64,000 nt of DNA. It comes from Myxococcales bacterium (GTDB taxonomy: Bacteria; Myxococcota_A; UBA9160; SMWR01). The position numbers were made by a program, and so were the translations under genes. Shown here piece by piece: positions 8,868 to 18,113 of this stretch. The stretch spans positions 28,496 to 92,495 of the forward strand of contig JADFQO010000009.1 in the NCBI GenBank assembly GCA_022561775.1, read 5' to 3'. How positions within the stretch are numbered: the stretch's first letter is position 1; each line of letters opens with the position of its first letter. A model generated the notes under the pieces. It had not been told where the DNA came from and searched no databases. It was given only the letters and a program-made list of their open reading frames with translations.

Positions 8868-9854
8868 ATGCCCAAAATCAGCCGAATGCGATGGCAGCAC
8901 ATCCTACCCTGGATTGTGTCAGTTGGGCTGCTCCTCTACGTGTTCAACGTAGCAACCGATTGGGAGCGCCTGCGCGCTGCTACCGCGCAGGCGAATCTTC
9001 CGCTCTTTCTCGCGTTCACAACCGCCGACCGAATCGCATTCTTCGTGGTCTGGTCGCTGCTGCAAGCAGCGGCGCTGCGACGCTTCGTCGCGCACGTTCC
9101 CATCCATTCGGTCATCGCAATCCGCGGTGGCTCGGAATTGCTCCGGGCCGTCAGCAATCCACTCTCGGACGGCGCTTTTTTTCTCGGCCTGGGGCGACTC
9201 ACCGGGGGGAGACTCGAGGCCGTGCTCGCGGCGGCCCTGGTTCCGACGATTTGCCATTTTCTGGTCTTGGCGCTCCAGATGACACTGGCACTCCCCTTCC
9301 TGCCGGGCAGCTTCAACGCGAATCGCGACGTGTTCGTCACGGTCGGAATCACCTGGTTGATCGTCCTCGGCCTGGCAATCGGCGTCCGGGTCTCTGCGAC
9401 CGGTTCAACCCGGATTCCTGGAGCTCGACGGGTGCGAAACTGGCTCGAGCGATTTCCGCTTCGCGAGATTCGACCGTTCTTCATCGGCTTTTTGGCCTTG
9501 ACGATCTTCGACGTCGTGATCCAGGGCCTCGCATCCCGAGCGTTCGGACTGGATATCGCATGGACGGCGCTCGCTGCCCGCATCCCGCTCCTCTATCTGG
9601 CTCTCGTGATTCCCAGTCTCGGAAATTTCGGAACGCGAGAGCTCGCTTGGGCAGGCCTGTTTTCCGAGTTCGGGTCACGAGACGCGCTGATCGCCTATGC
9701 GTTCGCGGTCAACTCTGTTTTCTTGATCCTGAATGTCTTGATCGGAACCCTCTTCCTGAAGCGCGCTCTGGAACTCGTCGGAGAGGTTCGACGAGCCCGA
9801 AAGGCCGGCGAACCCGCCCCCGCCCCGCTGCTCCGAGACCCCGCCGACGGCTGA
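8868..9854 (+). CDS. Flippase-like / lysylphosphatidylglycerol-synthase TM-domain membrane protein
   Basis: 328 residues with about eight hydrophobic helices. The late segment PSLGNFGTRELAWAGLF matches the conserved P-x-x-x-G-x-x-E block of the LPG-synthase TM/UPF0104 family (MprF N-terminal type, AglD-like flippases). Proteins of this family move or present lipid-linked molecules. There is no catalytic MprF C-terminal domain, so an aminoacyl-transferase role is unlikely. Transcribed away from the upstream ABC genes. Confidence 0.7.
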   Translation: MPKISRMRWQHILPWIVSVGLLLYVFNVATDWERLRAATAQANLPLFLAFTTADRIAFFVVWSLLQAAALRRFVAHVPIHSVIAIRGGSELLRAVSNPLSDGAFFLGLGRLTGGRLEAVLAAALVPTICHFLVLALQMTLALPFLPGSFNANRDVFVTVGITWLIVLGLAIGVRVSATGSTRIPGARRVRNWLERFPLREIRPFFIGFLALTIFDVVIQGLASRAFGLDIAWTALAARIPLLYLALVIPSLGNFGTRELAWAGLFSEFGSRDALIAYAFAVNSVFLILNVLIGTLFLKRALELVGEVRRARKAGEPAPAPLLRDPADG

Positions 9855-9891
9855 GAGCCGAACAGCACACCCAGCGATCTCCAACGAAAAT

Positions 9892-9955
9892 CGACCCGGC
9901 AGACTGGGCCGCCGCCAGCATGAGCGATCCCATGGGATAATCGCCCTGCGCGGGC
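9892..9955 (+). repeat. Dispersed repeat, family 2 (copy at 9.9 kb)
   Basis: This 64-bp stretch aligns base for base without gaps to 45718-45781, at roughly 75-80 percent by eye. Shared blocks are CGACCCGGC at the start, CGCCAGCATGA in the middle and TGCGCGGGC at the end. Both copies lie just after a stop codon, here that of the flippase-like gene. Function unknown. Confidence 0.55.
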
Positions 9956-10077
9956 GCGATCCGGGCCGGTCTGTGCGCGGGCGACTCAAGCCGTGTAGGA
10001 TACGCGGGCACCTCCGTCCCGGATGGCGCCACCAACAGAGCCGCCCCTCCAGCGGTAAAACCGAGTGGGAAATTCGC

Positions 10078-10290
10078 ATGGCCAGAAAACGGAGCCGGAC
10101 GGCGGTTCTCAAACGACAGCGAGAGGTCAAGAAGTCGGAAAAGCAGGCGCTAAAGCGGGAGAAGCGCGAAACCCGTAAGGAAGCGCCCGGACACGAGCAG
10201 GTCGCCACGCGCGAAGATCTGGCGGACTACGGATTTCCGATCGACGAAGCCGACGAGGGTGACGGGTTGAAATCCGAATCCGCTGAATGA
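10078..10290 (+). CDS. Small Lys/Arg-rich hypothetical protein, 70 aa
   Basis: The ATG at 10078 opens a 70-residue protein: a very basic first half (RKRSRTAVLKRQREVKKSEK), then an acidic tail (DEADEGDG). Residues 8-32 probably form a charged helix. It ends 7 bp before the NYN-domain gene, so both are likely in one transcript. The pairing of a basic nucleic-acid-binding-like peptide with a predicted RNase is suggestive, but no family is recognised. Confidence 0.6.
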   Translation: MARKRSRTAVLKRQREVKKSEKQALKREKRETRKEAPGHEQVATREDLADYGFPIDEADEGDGLKSESAE

Positions 10291-10297
10291 CCGTACC

Positions 10298-11068
10298 ATG
10301 GCCGACGAAAGACTGATCGCGGTATTCATCGACTACGAAAACCTCGCCATTGGCGTTCGCCAGATGCGAAAAGGCAATTTCAAGATCGACCTGGTGCTGC
10401 GACGCCTGCTCGAGAAAGGTCGGATCGTCTACAAGCGCGCCTATTGCGACTGGAGCACGTACCGGCCCGCAGTCCGCGAATTTCACGGACACGGCGTTGA
10501 GATGATCGACATTCCACAGACCAAGACGAGCGGGAAGAACAGCGCCGACATCCACATGGTGGTCGACGCGCTCGATCTCTGTTACCAGAAGCCGCACATC
10601 GACACCTTTGCGCTGATCTCGGGCGACAGCGACTTCTCCCCCCTCGCCGCCAAGCTCAAGGAAAACGACCGGCAGGTGATCGGATGCGGGGTCAAGAGCT
10701 CCACGTCGGATCTGCTCATCGGCAGCAGTGACGAGTTCATCTACTACGACGATCTGATTCGCGTGGCCGAAAAGGCCGACAAACCCAAGGCGACAACGAG
10801 CAAGAAAGCGACGCCGGCCGCCACGAAACGCCAGGATGCCACGAAAAAAATCGTCGAGATCGTCCGATCCCTGGAGCGGGACTACGACACCGTCTGGGGT
10901 TCGATGGTGAAGCAGACGATCCGGCGCGTGTTTCCGGGCTTCAACGAGGATTACTTCGGCTATCAGAGCTTCGCTGAGGTTCTCGAAGCGGTCGAACAGG
11001 CTGGCGAGATCGATCTCGACTACGACGAGAAGCGCGGCAATTACGTGGTGCGAACGAGGCGCTCCTGA
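10298..11068 (+). CDS. NYN (LabA/DUF88) domain protein with C-terminal LOTUS/OST-HTH domain
   Basis: 256 residues. The N-terminal half has the PIN-like NYN signature: FIDYEN with the first aspartate, KNSADIHMVVDALDL, and ISGDSDFSPLAAKL with the late acidic cluster; NYN domains are predicted metal-dependent RNases. After a Lys/Thr/Ala-rich linker, residues of about 185-256 look like a LOTUS/OST-HTH RNA-binding fold (VKQTIRRVFPGF, FGYQSFAEVLEAVEQ). Preceded within 7 bp by a basic small protein. RNA turnover is the likely role; the target is unknown. Confidence 0.85.
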   Translation: MADERLIAVFIDYENLAIGVRQMRKGNFKIDLVLRRLLEKGRIVYKRAYCDWSTYRPAVREFHGHGVEMIDIPQTKTSGKNSADIHMVVDALDLCYQKPHIDTFALISGDSDFSPLAAKLKENDRQVIGCGVKSSTSDLLIGSSDEFIYYDDLIRVAEKADKPKATTSKKATPAATKRQDATKKIVEIVRSLERDYDTVWGSMVKQTIRRVFPGFNEDYFGYQSFAEVLEAVEQAGEIDLDYDEKRGNYVVRTRRS

Positions 11069-11091
11069 CACATCCCATGCCGACTCAACGC

Positions 11092-11127
11092 GACGCCGCA
11101 AGCGAATCCGAAGGATTCGCCCGCTAG
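11092..11127 (-). repeat. Dispersed hairpin repeat, family 1 (half element)
   Basis: 36 bp made of GACGCCGCAA, a perfect hairpin (GCGAATCC, 3-nt loop, GGATTCGC) and a terminal CCCGCTAG. It matches the 3' half of the full element at 50512-50578 with one loop difference. The CTAG end contains the stop codon of the LptF-LptG gene. The second hairpin of the full element is missing here. Confidence 0.7.
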
Positions 11128-13478
11128 AGTCGACGCCAGAGTCGTATGCCAAAGAAAGCGGCTACCGCCAGGAAGAGGACAACCGGCCCCCATCCGCCGA
11201 TGACCGGAGGCACGGCTCCGCCGTACCCCAGTGATCGGGATACTCCCGTCAACAGGATGTAACTGATCCCGACCACGACGCTCAGCAGCAGCGTCTGTGC
11301 GGGACCGGGAAATGGCGGGCCCCCTACCGCAAAAAAGAGCAGCAGCGCCGGGAGCACGATGCAGGCCAGGGGCTGGGCGAGCTTGACGTGGTAGTCGACC
11401 CGCAGGGGTCTGGGATCCACATTGTCGTTCTCCGCTTCTTCAATCAAGCCGATCAGATCCCCGACGCTGAGGTGCATCGTGTCGACTTCTGCGGGAAGCT
11501 CCTCGCCCAGGTATGCAAAATTGGGTGCGGGCATCACGCGCGCCTTCCCTTCGGAAACGTCGATTCGAACCGGATCCGTCAACAGCCACCAGCCGTTTCC
11601 GACGTGACGCGCCGCACTGGCATCGATTCGCATCACCGGCAGTCGATCTTCGCCAATCTCGTAGATCGATAGACCCCACGCCAATCCGCGATCGGGGTCG
11701 AAACGCTCCGCCTCGAGAATCTTGCTTCCCAACCGATACCAGACGGCGTTTCTGCGCCGCTCTTCTTGTTGTCGACCGTACCCGCCCTTGATTTCGGATC
11801 GTTTGAGTTCATCCGCGAGAGCATTCGCACGCGGCACCAGCACGTTATTGAGGATCGCGTCAGCCGGAACGACCATGGCCGAAATGAAAAGCACCGGAAG
11901 CAAAGCGCTCGGAGCAGGAATGCCGCAGGCTCGCATGCCGATCAGCTCTCCTTCGACAGCGAGCAGGCTGACGGTCAGTGCCGTAGCGACCAGAAGAGAC
12001 ATCGGGATCACTCGCGAAGCCAGCAATACCACTCGCGCGCTGTAGAAATGCAGGACTTCCAGTCCGGTCGCGTGGTACCGGCTGAACCACGAGAGCCGCT
12101 CCATGATGTCGATCAGCAGGTATGCGACCAGCAGGATCGAGAAGGAAAGCAGCGCCAGGTGGATGAATCGGCCAGCGATGTAACGCGGCAGTGGATAGCG
12201 TCGGGGGCGCTGCTCACGGACCTTCTGGTTCGCCAATCGGCTGGTTCGATGCTGCGGCCGATCGAAGGAGTGGCCGAGAACCCCCCCCCGCCGTGCTTTC
12301 ACGATCAGCACAGCAGCGAGCAGCGACAGCGTCGCGTTGGGCAACCACACAGCTGCCACGACGCCGATCAGCTCGCTCTGGGCCAACCCCTCCCCTAATT
12401 GGATCAGACCGTAGTAGGAAATCGTGCACAGCAGGCCGAGCACGCCGCCCGCAGCTCTGGAGAAGTTGGTTCGGACCAGAAAGAGGGGAACAGCGAGAAC
12501 GCCAAATAATAGTGTCGCTAACGGCATCGCGAATCGGCGGTGGAATTCGATCTCTGCCCTCGAGAGCTGTTGCGTGGAACTGGGCACGAAGGTGCTCGCG
12601 CGCTCCGAGAGCTCCGCGAGTGAAAGCCCGGAAAGCTTGTCCTCGACGGTGCGCAGGATTTCACCGCTCTCGGGCAGGCGCGTCGTGAGTTCCTCGAACG
12701 TGAGTGTCTTCGGTCCGTCTTTCGCGGACAGGACGACTCTCCCTTCTTGAAGTGAGATCTCCGTGACGCCATCTTCTCTCGTATCAATCCGACCGGTACG
12801 AGCGAAGACCGTCTGACCGATGTCGGGCAGCCAGAGCAAGATCCCCTTCAAACGGTCGCCCCGCGCGTTGACCTCCCGCGCTTCTAGTCGCCAGTCGCCA
12901 AAGCGGGTCACGACACCCTGCTGAATCTGCGACCAGGGTTTTTCGAGTGAAATCGTTTCGAACACCCGATCGAGGGCGCGACTGGTCCACGGCGCTATGG
13001 ACAGCGAGAGACCGACGGACACCAGGGTCATTGCGCTCGCGAACGCGACGAAGGGCCACACCAACCGCACGGCCGTGACACCCGAGGCCTCGAGGGCGAG
13101 GATCTCGTGATCGGCGCCCATCCGGCCGAGCGCCACCAGACAACCCATCAAAACTGCGAACGGAAGCATTAGCGTCGCGGTCGGAACCGCCTGATAAATG
13201 GCGATCAGGCTGACGGTTCCGCCGCTCAGCCCACGGTTGACGAAGAGATCCGAGAGCGCGAGCAGATTCTGGGTAAGTACGACCGTCGTAAGGCCGAAGA
13301 GAGCGAAAAGCGTAGGAGTGAGGGCCTCTTTGGCGACGAGCCGATACAGGGTCAACCCCGGACGGCGGTGAATCGGCGCAGCAGGCTCCACGCGGCGTCC
13401 ATCTGGAGAAGTCGCCCGCGGGAGGGTGCCGGCTTTTGCGGCCGACAGACCTGGACTACAGTTCGGTCTCTCCCCCAT
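11124..13478 (-). CDS. lptF-lptG: Natural LptF-LptG fusion, LPS-export ABC permease
   Basis: 784 residues, about twice the usual length of either subunit. Residues of about 40-395 form a complete LptF/G permease: three helices, a periplasmic beta-jellyroll region (DWRLEAREVNARGDRLKGI, then FEELTTRLPESG) and three helices. After a basic linker (about 395-425), residues of about 427-784 form a second complete unit. The second has the LptG-like segment LLIDIMERL, its own periplasmic domain and three C-terminal helices. In known systems LptF and LptG are separate and pair with the LptB ATPase to move LPS to the LptC-LptA bridge. No internal stop or frameshift is seen. GTG at 13391 is an alternative start that removes the non-hydrophobic first 29 residues. 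Confidence 0.88.
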   Translation of the reverse strand: MGERPNCSPGLSAAKAGTLPRATSPDGRRVEPAAPIHRRPGLTLYRLVAKEALTPTLFALFGLTTVVLTQNLLALSDLFVNRGLSGGTVSLIAIYQAVPTATLMLPFAVLMGCLVALGRMGADHEILALEASGVTAVRLVWPFVAFASAMTLVSVGLSLSIAPWTSRALDRVFETISLEKPWSQIQQGVVTRFGDWRLEAREVNARGDRLKGILLWLPDIGQTVFARTGRIDTREDGVTEISLQEGRVVLSAKDGPKTLTFEELTTRLPESGEILRTVEDKLSGLSLAELSERASTFVPSSTQQLSRAEIEFHRRFAMPLATLLFGVLAVPLFLVRTNFSRAAGGVLGLLCTISYYGLIQLGEGLAQSELIGVVAAVWLPNATLSLLAAVLIVKARRGGVLGHSFDRPQHRTSRLANQKVREQRPRRYPLPRYIAGRFIHLALLSFSILLVAYLLIDIMERLSWFSRYHATGLEVLHFYSARVVLLASRVIPMSLLVATALTVSLLAVEGELIGMRACGIPAPSALLPVLFISAMVVPADAILNNVLVPRANALADELKRSEIKGGYGRQQEERRRNAVWYRLGSKILEAERFDPDRGLAWGLSIYEIGEDRLPVMRIDASAARHVGNGWWLLTDPVRIDVSEGKARVMPAPNFAYLGEELPAEVDTMHLSVGDLIGLIEEAENDNVDPRPLRVDYHVKLAQPLACIVLPALLLFFAVGGPPFPGPAQTLLLSVVVGISYILLTGVSRSLGYGGAVPPVIGGWGPVVLFLAVAAFFGIRLWRRL

Positions 13479-13550
13479 ATGGACGAAATCCTAGGCCTCC
13501 CGAGTGGCCGGAGGCAATGACCCGCTTTACGGAGAGGGCAGCGGAACTTC

Positions 13551-14315
13551 ATGAGAGCGATCTTACTCAGCGCAGGACAGGGCAAACGCTTGCTGCCGTT
13601 GACGGCATCGAGACCGAAATGCCTGCTGGAGGTCAGCGATGATCGATCGGTGTTGGATCTCCAGCTCGAGTCTCTCGCTCGTTGTGGAATCGAGCACACC
13701 ACCGTGCTCACCGGCTTCGGGGCCGAACACGTCGAGCACAGCATCGCGGAATCCCGCTTCGGCGAAATGGACGTAATAACGCTCTACAACCCGTTCTATG
13801 CGGTTACCGACAACCTCGCGACCTGCTGGATCGCCCGCGTCGCAATGACCGATGATTTCATCCTCTTGAACGGAGATACCGTCTTCGAAGACGATCTATT
13901 GCGCCGGGTCCTCGAAGCGCCACAGGCGCCGATCACCGTCACCGTCGATCGAAAACCCGAGTACGATGCGGACGACATGAAGGTCACACTCGACACCGAC
14001 GGGCGCCTGCTTGCAATCGGTAAGCAGCTTCCGCTCCACACGGTGGACGGGGAATCGATCGGGTTGCTTCGATTTCAAGCGACCGGCGTGCAGACCTACC
14101 AAGATGCACTGGATCTCGCCATGTACCAACCGGAGTCATTGAGCAACTGGTATCTCTCCGTCGTGAACGAACTCGCCCAGAAGATTGCGGTCCACACCGT
14201 ATCGATCGAAGGGCTCTGGTGGTCGGAAATCGATTTGCGCGAAGATCTCGACACCGTACGCGGACACTTCTTACAGCACGGCAACCGCTCGGATCCCGCG
14301 AGATCGACGGGCTGA
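13551..14315 (+). CDS. Nucleotidyltransferase of the phosphocholine/inositol-phosphate cytidylyltransferase type
   Basis: 254 residues. The nucleotide loop is SAGQGKRLLPLT, followed by KCLLEV, the metal-site NGDTVFEDD, and the blocks NPFYAVTDNLATCW, YDADDMKV, ESIGL and WWSEID. These blocks fit the LicC-like family that makes CDP-choline or CDP-inositol-type activated head groups rather than sugar nucleotides, though the exact substrate cannot be read. It is the first gene of the lipid block and points in the same direction as most of it. An ATG start at 13551 is likely. Confidence 0.8.
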   Translation: MRAILLSAGQGKRLLPLTASRPKCLLEVSDDRSVLDLQLESLARCGIEHTTVLTGFGAEHVEHSIAESRFGEMDVITLYNPFYAVTDNLATCWIARVAMTDDFILLNGDTVFEDDLLRRVLEAPQAPITVTVDRKPEYDADDMKVTLDTDGRLLAIGKQLPLHTVDGESIGLLRFQATGVQTYQDALDLAMYQPESLSNWYLSVVNELAQKIAVHTVSIEGLWWSEIDLREDLDTVRGHFLQHGNRSDPARSTG

Positions 14316-14494
14316 CCGATTGGCTCCAGGTCGGGTGCTCGCGACCACTTCCCGCGCACACCCGATCTCAGCGCAGCCGGCGCGGTTCCAGCGCGAGGTC
14401 ATTGGGCGGGGCCGGGCCGAACGAGCGCCTCTCAACCCCGGGGGGGGAGCCGCGCTCGCAATCAGCCGGGGCGAATAGGCTATAGAGCCCTCCA

Positions 14495-16234
14495 GTGAGA
14501 GTACTCCGCTACTTTGCCAGCCGATACCGCGCGCAAAGCCTGCTGGTGCTGTTTTGCATCCTGCTCGGCGGGCTCCTCGAGGGCCTCGGCCTCTCGGCAC
14601 TGCTACCCATCTTTGCGCTCGTCTTCAAGGAAACGCCGGGCCTTTCCGCGCCCGAATCCAGCGAAACCTCGGCGCTCGGCGAGGCCGTCGACAAGGCACT
14701 CGAGACACTCGGGCTCGAACCGACGCTGCTCGCGCTGCTCCCGATCATCGCAACCCTTTTCTGGCTGAAGGCCGGTGTGATCCTCTTCGCCAAACGCCAG
14801 ATCGGCTACACGGTGGCCAGGATCGCCACCGACCTGCGGCTCGAACTCCTGCAGGCGCTGATGGCCGCGCGCTGGAGCCACTTCACACGTCTGCGCACGG
14901 GAAGCGCCGCGAACGCGCTCGCGACGGAAGCACAGCGCGCGTCTACCAGCTACGAACACATGGCCCAGGTCTGTGGGCATCTGATCGAATGCCTGCTCTA
15001 CCTCGGGTTGGCGTTCACGATCTCGATACCGATCACGATCGGCGCAGCCGCAACCGCGCTCGCCACCCTGGGCGGACTGAACGCATTGGTCCGCATGTCA
15101 GGCAAAGCCGGAAGCAAGCAGACCAAGTATCTGAAATCCCTGCTCACGCGTGTGACAGACAACCTGCAGTCCGTGAAACTGCTCAAGGCGACCGGACGTG
15201 AGTCGCTCGTCGAGCCGCTGCTCGAAGGCGACACGGCTCAGCTCAATACCGCGCTTCGGCGACGCGTCTTCAGCCGCGAGGCGCTGCGCTCGATGCAGGA
15301 GCCGATCCTCGTCACCTGTCTCTGCATCATGGTCTTTGTCCTCGTCCAGATTCTCGGAACACCGTGGGCTGAGGTGGGATTGCTCGTGATCCTCTTCGGC
15401 CGGGTGAACGGGAGTTCCAACAAGATGCAGCGCCGCTACCAGCAGACGATCACGGAGGCGAGTGCCCTGTGGTCGATGCGCGACATGATCGACGCCGCAA
15501 ATTTCGACGCCGAGACGATGACGACCGGCGCTTCGCCCAGCCTCGAGCAGGGCGTCGACCTGCGGAACATCCGGGTCGAATTGGACGGAGCCGTCGTTCT
15601 CGACAACCTGTCGTTTTCGATTCCCGCTGGGAAGATCACGGCCCTGGCGGGCGCGTCGGGTGCGGGCAAGACAACCACAGCAGATCTCATCACGGGGCTG
15701 GTGCGGCCCGATGCGGGCGAAGTCTACATCGATGGCGTTCCGCTCGCAGAGCTCGACCTCCGCGAGTGGCGCCAGCTGATCGGATACGTCCCACAGGAAA
15801 CGCTCATGCTACACGACAGTGTGTCAAAGAACGTGAGTCTGGGCGACCCGAATCTGACGCCAGAAGACATCGAACGCGCGCTCCGAGATGCCGGCGCATG
15901 GGAATTCGTCTCGGAACTTCCGGGTGGGGTCGACTGCTCGGTCGGCGAGCGGGGCATGCGGCTCTCGGGTGGCCAGCGCCAGCGGATCGCGATCGCGCGC
16001 GCACTCGTTCACGGCGCAAAGCTGCTGATCCTCGACGAGGCGACGACGGCCCTCGATCCGAAGAGCGAGGCCTTCGTCTGGGCAGCCATCGAGGCGCTGC
16101 GCGGACGCGCGACGGTGCTTGCGATCTCGCACCAACCGGCGCTGACGGGTGTGGCCGACCGGATCTACCGAATCATCGACGGAAAATGCACAGAGATCGA
16201 AGCCTCTCGTTGTTCCGATCGCGCCGCATCCTGA
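14495..16234 (+). CDS. MsbA-like ABC exporter (fused permease and ATPase)
   Basis: 579 residues, GTG start. The N-terminal about 330 residues are a six-helix exporter domain. The ATPase follows, with Walker A GASGAGKTT (about residue 385), the signature LSGGQRQRIAIARAL (about 490) and Walker B LLILDEATTALD. A family VI-type lipid, glycolipid or peptide exporter is the usual meaning. Its place between two nucleotidyltransferase genes suggests it flips the product of the lipid block, which is inference. The cytidylyltransferase-like gene ends 179 bp upstream. Confidence 0.9.
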   Translation: MRVLRYFASRYRAQSLLVLFCILLGGLLEGLGLSALLPIFALVFKETPGLSAPESSETSALGEAVDKALETLGLEPTLLALLPIIATLFWLKAGVILFAKRQIGYTVARIATDLRLELLQALMAARWSHFTRLRTGSAANALATEAQRASTSYEHMAQVCGHLIECLLYLGLAFTISIPITIGAAATALATLGGLNALVRMSGKAGSKQTKYLKSLLTRVTDNLQSVKLLKATGRESLVEPLLEGDTAQLNTALRRRVFSREALRSMQEPILVTCLCIMVFVLVQILGTPWAEVGLLVILFGRVNGSSNKMQRRYQQTITEASALWSMRDMIDAANFDAETMTTGASPSLEQGVDLRNIRVELDGAVVLDNLSFSIPAGKITALAGASGAGKTTTADLITGLVRPDAGEVYIDGVPLAELDLREWRQLIGYVPQETLMLHDSVSKNVSLGDPNLTPEDIERALRDAGAWEFVSELPGGVDCSVGERGMRLSGGQRQRIAIARALVHGAKLLILDEATTALDPKSEAFVWAAIEALRGRATVLAISHQPALTGVADRIYRIIDGKCTEIEASRCSDRAAS

Positions 16235-16265
16235 CCCCCTCAGCGCTTCGCAGAGGCCGCTCCCA

Positions 16266-17066
16266 ATGAACGAGTTCAACGCACTCGTACTCGCAGGGCG
16301 TCGCAGCTCGGCGGACCCACTCGCGGAAGCCCGGGGTGAGACCCACCGAGCCCTTCTCGAAGTGGTCGGGGTTCCCATGTTGATCCGAGTGGTTCGCGCC
16401 CTGCGCGCTTCGTCGAGCGTCGATCGCATCACGGTGAGTATCGACGACCCGGGCGCGTTCGAAGTCGTACCCGAACTGCGCAAACTGCAGGCCCGCGGCG
16501 AAATCGCCCACCACCCGAGTCTCCCGTCGCCGAGCCGCAGCGTGCACGACGCGTTGAACGGTGGCCTGCTCGGAGGCCGGGTGCTCGTCACCACCGCCGA
16601 TCACGCTCTGTTGACGCCGAAAATCATCGATCATTTCGCGGCGTGCGCCGAGCAATTAGACGCCGACGTGGCGGTGGGAGTCGTGGCCGAATCGGTGATT
16701 CGAGCCGCCTATCCCTCGACCACCCGGACCTATCTGCGATTTCGAGACGGTGGGTACTCGGGCGCCAACCTCTTCGCGTTCCGATCGCGGCAAGCCCTTC
16801 GGGCCGCCGAATTCTGGGTAAGAGCGGAGGCTTTTCGCAAGCGACCGTGGCGGCTCGCGAGCGCCTTCGGCCCGACGACCCTGTTGCTCTTTGCGCTGCG
16901 CCGACTCAGCCTCGAAGGAGCCCTCGAACGCGCATCCCGTGTGATCGGTTGCCGGATCCGCGCAGTGCCTCTCCCGTTCGCAGAGGCCGCGATCGATGTC
17001 GATCGACCGTCGGATCTCGCTCTGGTGTCGGAGATCTTGTCGGCGCGAGGCGAAACGGCGGGATGA
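16266..17066 (+). CDS. MobA-like NTP transferase domain protein
   Basis: 266 residues. The ATG at 16266 follows the ABC exporter stop by 31 bp. The opening NALVLAGRRSSADPLAEARG is a variant of the nucleotidyltransferase loop, followed by HRALLEVVGVPML and a VTTADHALLTP block in the position of the metal-binding LGDxP of MobA-type enzymes. The late PFAEAAIDVDRPSDL matches the family's closing D-x-D-x-P-D-D pattern. The substrate is unknown; it is a second nucleotidyltransferase in the lipid block, possibly activating a different head group. A molybdenum-cofactor role is unlikely given the neighbours. Confidence 0.75.
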   Translation: MNEFNALVLAGRRSSADPLAEARGETHRALLEVVGVPMLIRVVRALRASSSVDRITVSIDDPGAFEVVPELRKLQARGEIAHHPSLPSPSRSVHDALNGGLLGGRVLVTTADHALLTPKIIDHFAACAEQLDADVAVGVVAESVIRAAYPSTTRTYLRFRDGGYSGANLFAFRSRQALRAAEFWVRAEAFRKRPWRLASAFGPTTLLLFALRRLSLEGALERASRVIGCRIRAVPLPFAEAAIDVDRPSDLALVSEILSARGETAG

Positions 17067-17076
17067 GCGCGCGGAT

Positions 17077-18003
17077 TCAGCCCACCAGCACCCGCTCACC
17101 CTCGGCGCGGAAACGACCCGAGCCGGGATCGTAACCCCGGATTCGAAGCGCGATCCGAAACCGCGGGCCTCCGCTCCCGAAATTCCGCTCGATTTCGTAG
17201 ACGTGGTACTGGGCACGGCGTTCTGGCCTCTGCCCGATGTCGGATGCCGAACGCACACCGACGACGGGGATCGAACCGTCTGGCCCATCGATCGCGGCGA
17301 GCAATGTGCGGTGATTGTGGCCGTGCACGACGAGTTCGGCACCCGTGCGGCCGATGACACCACGGAGTGACTCCGCATCCCTCAGCCACCTCCGTGGGTG
17401 CGTCGCGCCGGCGGTGATCGGATGGTGAATCGAGATCACCCGACAGAGATCGGAGTCGGCGAGGCCGTGAAGCATGCGCTCGAGTCGATCGAGCTGGGCC
17501 TCACCCAGAGTTCCGGTGGCGTCGAAGAGCCGTGTCGGCAGCGCAGAACACAGTCCGACCACGGCCAGCGGGCCGCGAATCCGCAGCGTAGGAAACCGGT
17601 CACGGGGATCGGAGCTCTCCGCGGCGCTTTCGCCATCATCGGATTCGAAATAGTCCGACCAGAGATTCCACGAGGCGGACTGTGAAACGCGCACGTAGGC
17701 GTCGTGGTTTCCGGGCACGATCGAAACGTCCCGCGCATCGCCGAGCCGCTTCAACCGTTCTCGCGCGGCGCCGAACTCGGAAGCGAGAGAGAGATTCGTC
17801 AAATCGCCGGTCACCACCAGGTGGTCGATCGGGGAGCGACTCAAATCGTCCATCAACGCGTCGACGACCGAGGTGCGATGGAATCGCTGGCGCCGGATTC
17901 GCCAGGAAAGCCAGCCGAAGAATCGCTTGTTGAGCAGATGGAGCGGGTTGTTGACGACGACGGGCGTCGCGTGAAGATCCGATAGGTGCCCCAAAGAAAA
18001 CAC
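17077..18003 (-). CDS. Metallophosphoesterase (calcineurin-like)
   Basis: 308 residues with the full binuclear metal set: SDLHATP, VVTGDLTNL, VPGNHDAY, ISIHHPI and VVHGHNHRT. It is cytoplasmic by sequence, with no signal peptide. It is encoded antisense in the middle of the lipid block, between the MobA-like gene and the CDP-alcohol phosphotransferase, with only 10 bp to the convergent gene end at 17066. A role in dephosphorylating a lipid or head-group intermediate would fit, but is inferred from place only. Confidence 0.88.
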   Translation of the reverse strand: MFSLGHLSDLHATPVVVNNPLHLLNKRFFGWLSWRIRRQRFHRTSVVDALMDDLSRSPIDHLVVTGDLTNLSLASEFGAARERLKRLGDARDVSIVPGNHDAYVRVSQSASWNLWSDYFESDDGESAAESSDPRDRFPTLRIRGPLAVVGLCSALPTRLFDATGTLGEAQLDRLERMLHGLADSDLCRVISIHHPITAGATHPRRWLRDAESLRGVIGRTGAELVVHGHNHRTLLAAIDGPDGSIPVVGVRSASDIGQRPERRAQYHVYEIERNFGSGGPRFRIALRIRGYDPGSGRFRAEGERVLVG

Positions 18004-18113
18004 GGGATACGCCCCTCACCTTGGGTGATCGGCAAGGCTAACCCAGCTCCGAGCGCTGTGATACTCTCCACGGCCGCTCACGAAGCCTCCCCCTTGAAAA
18101 TCGGCGGAATCGG

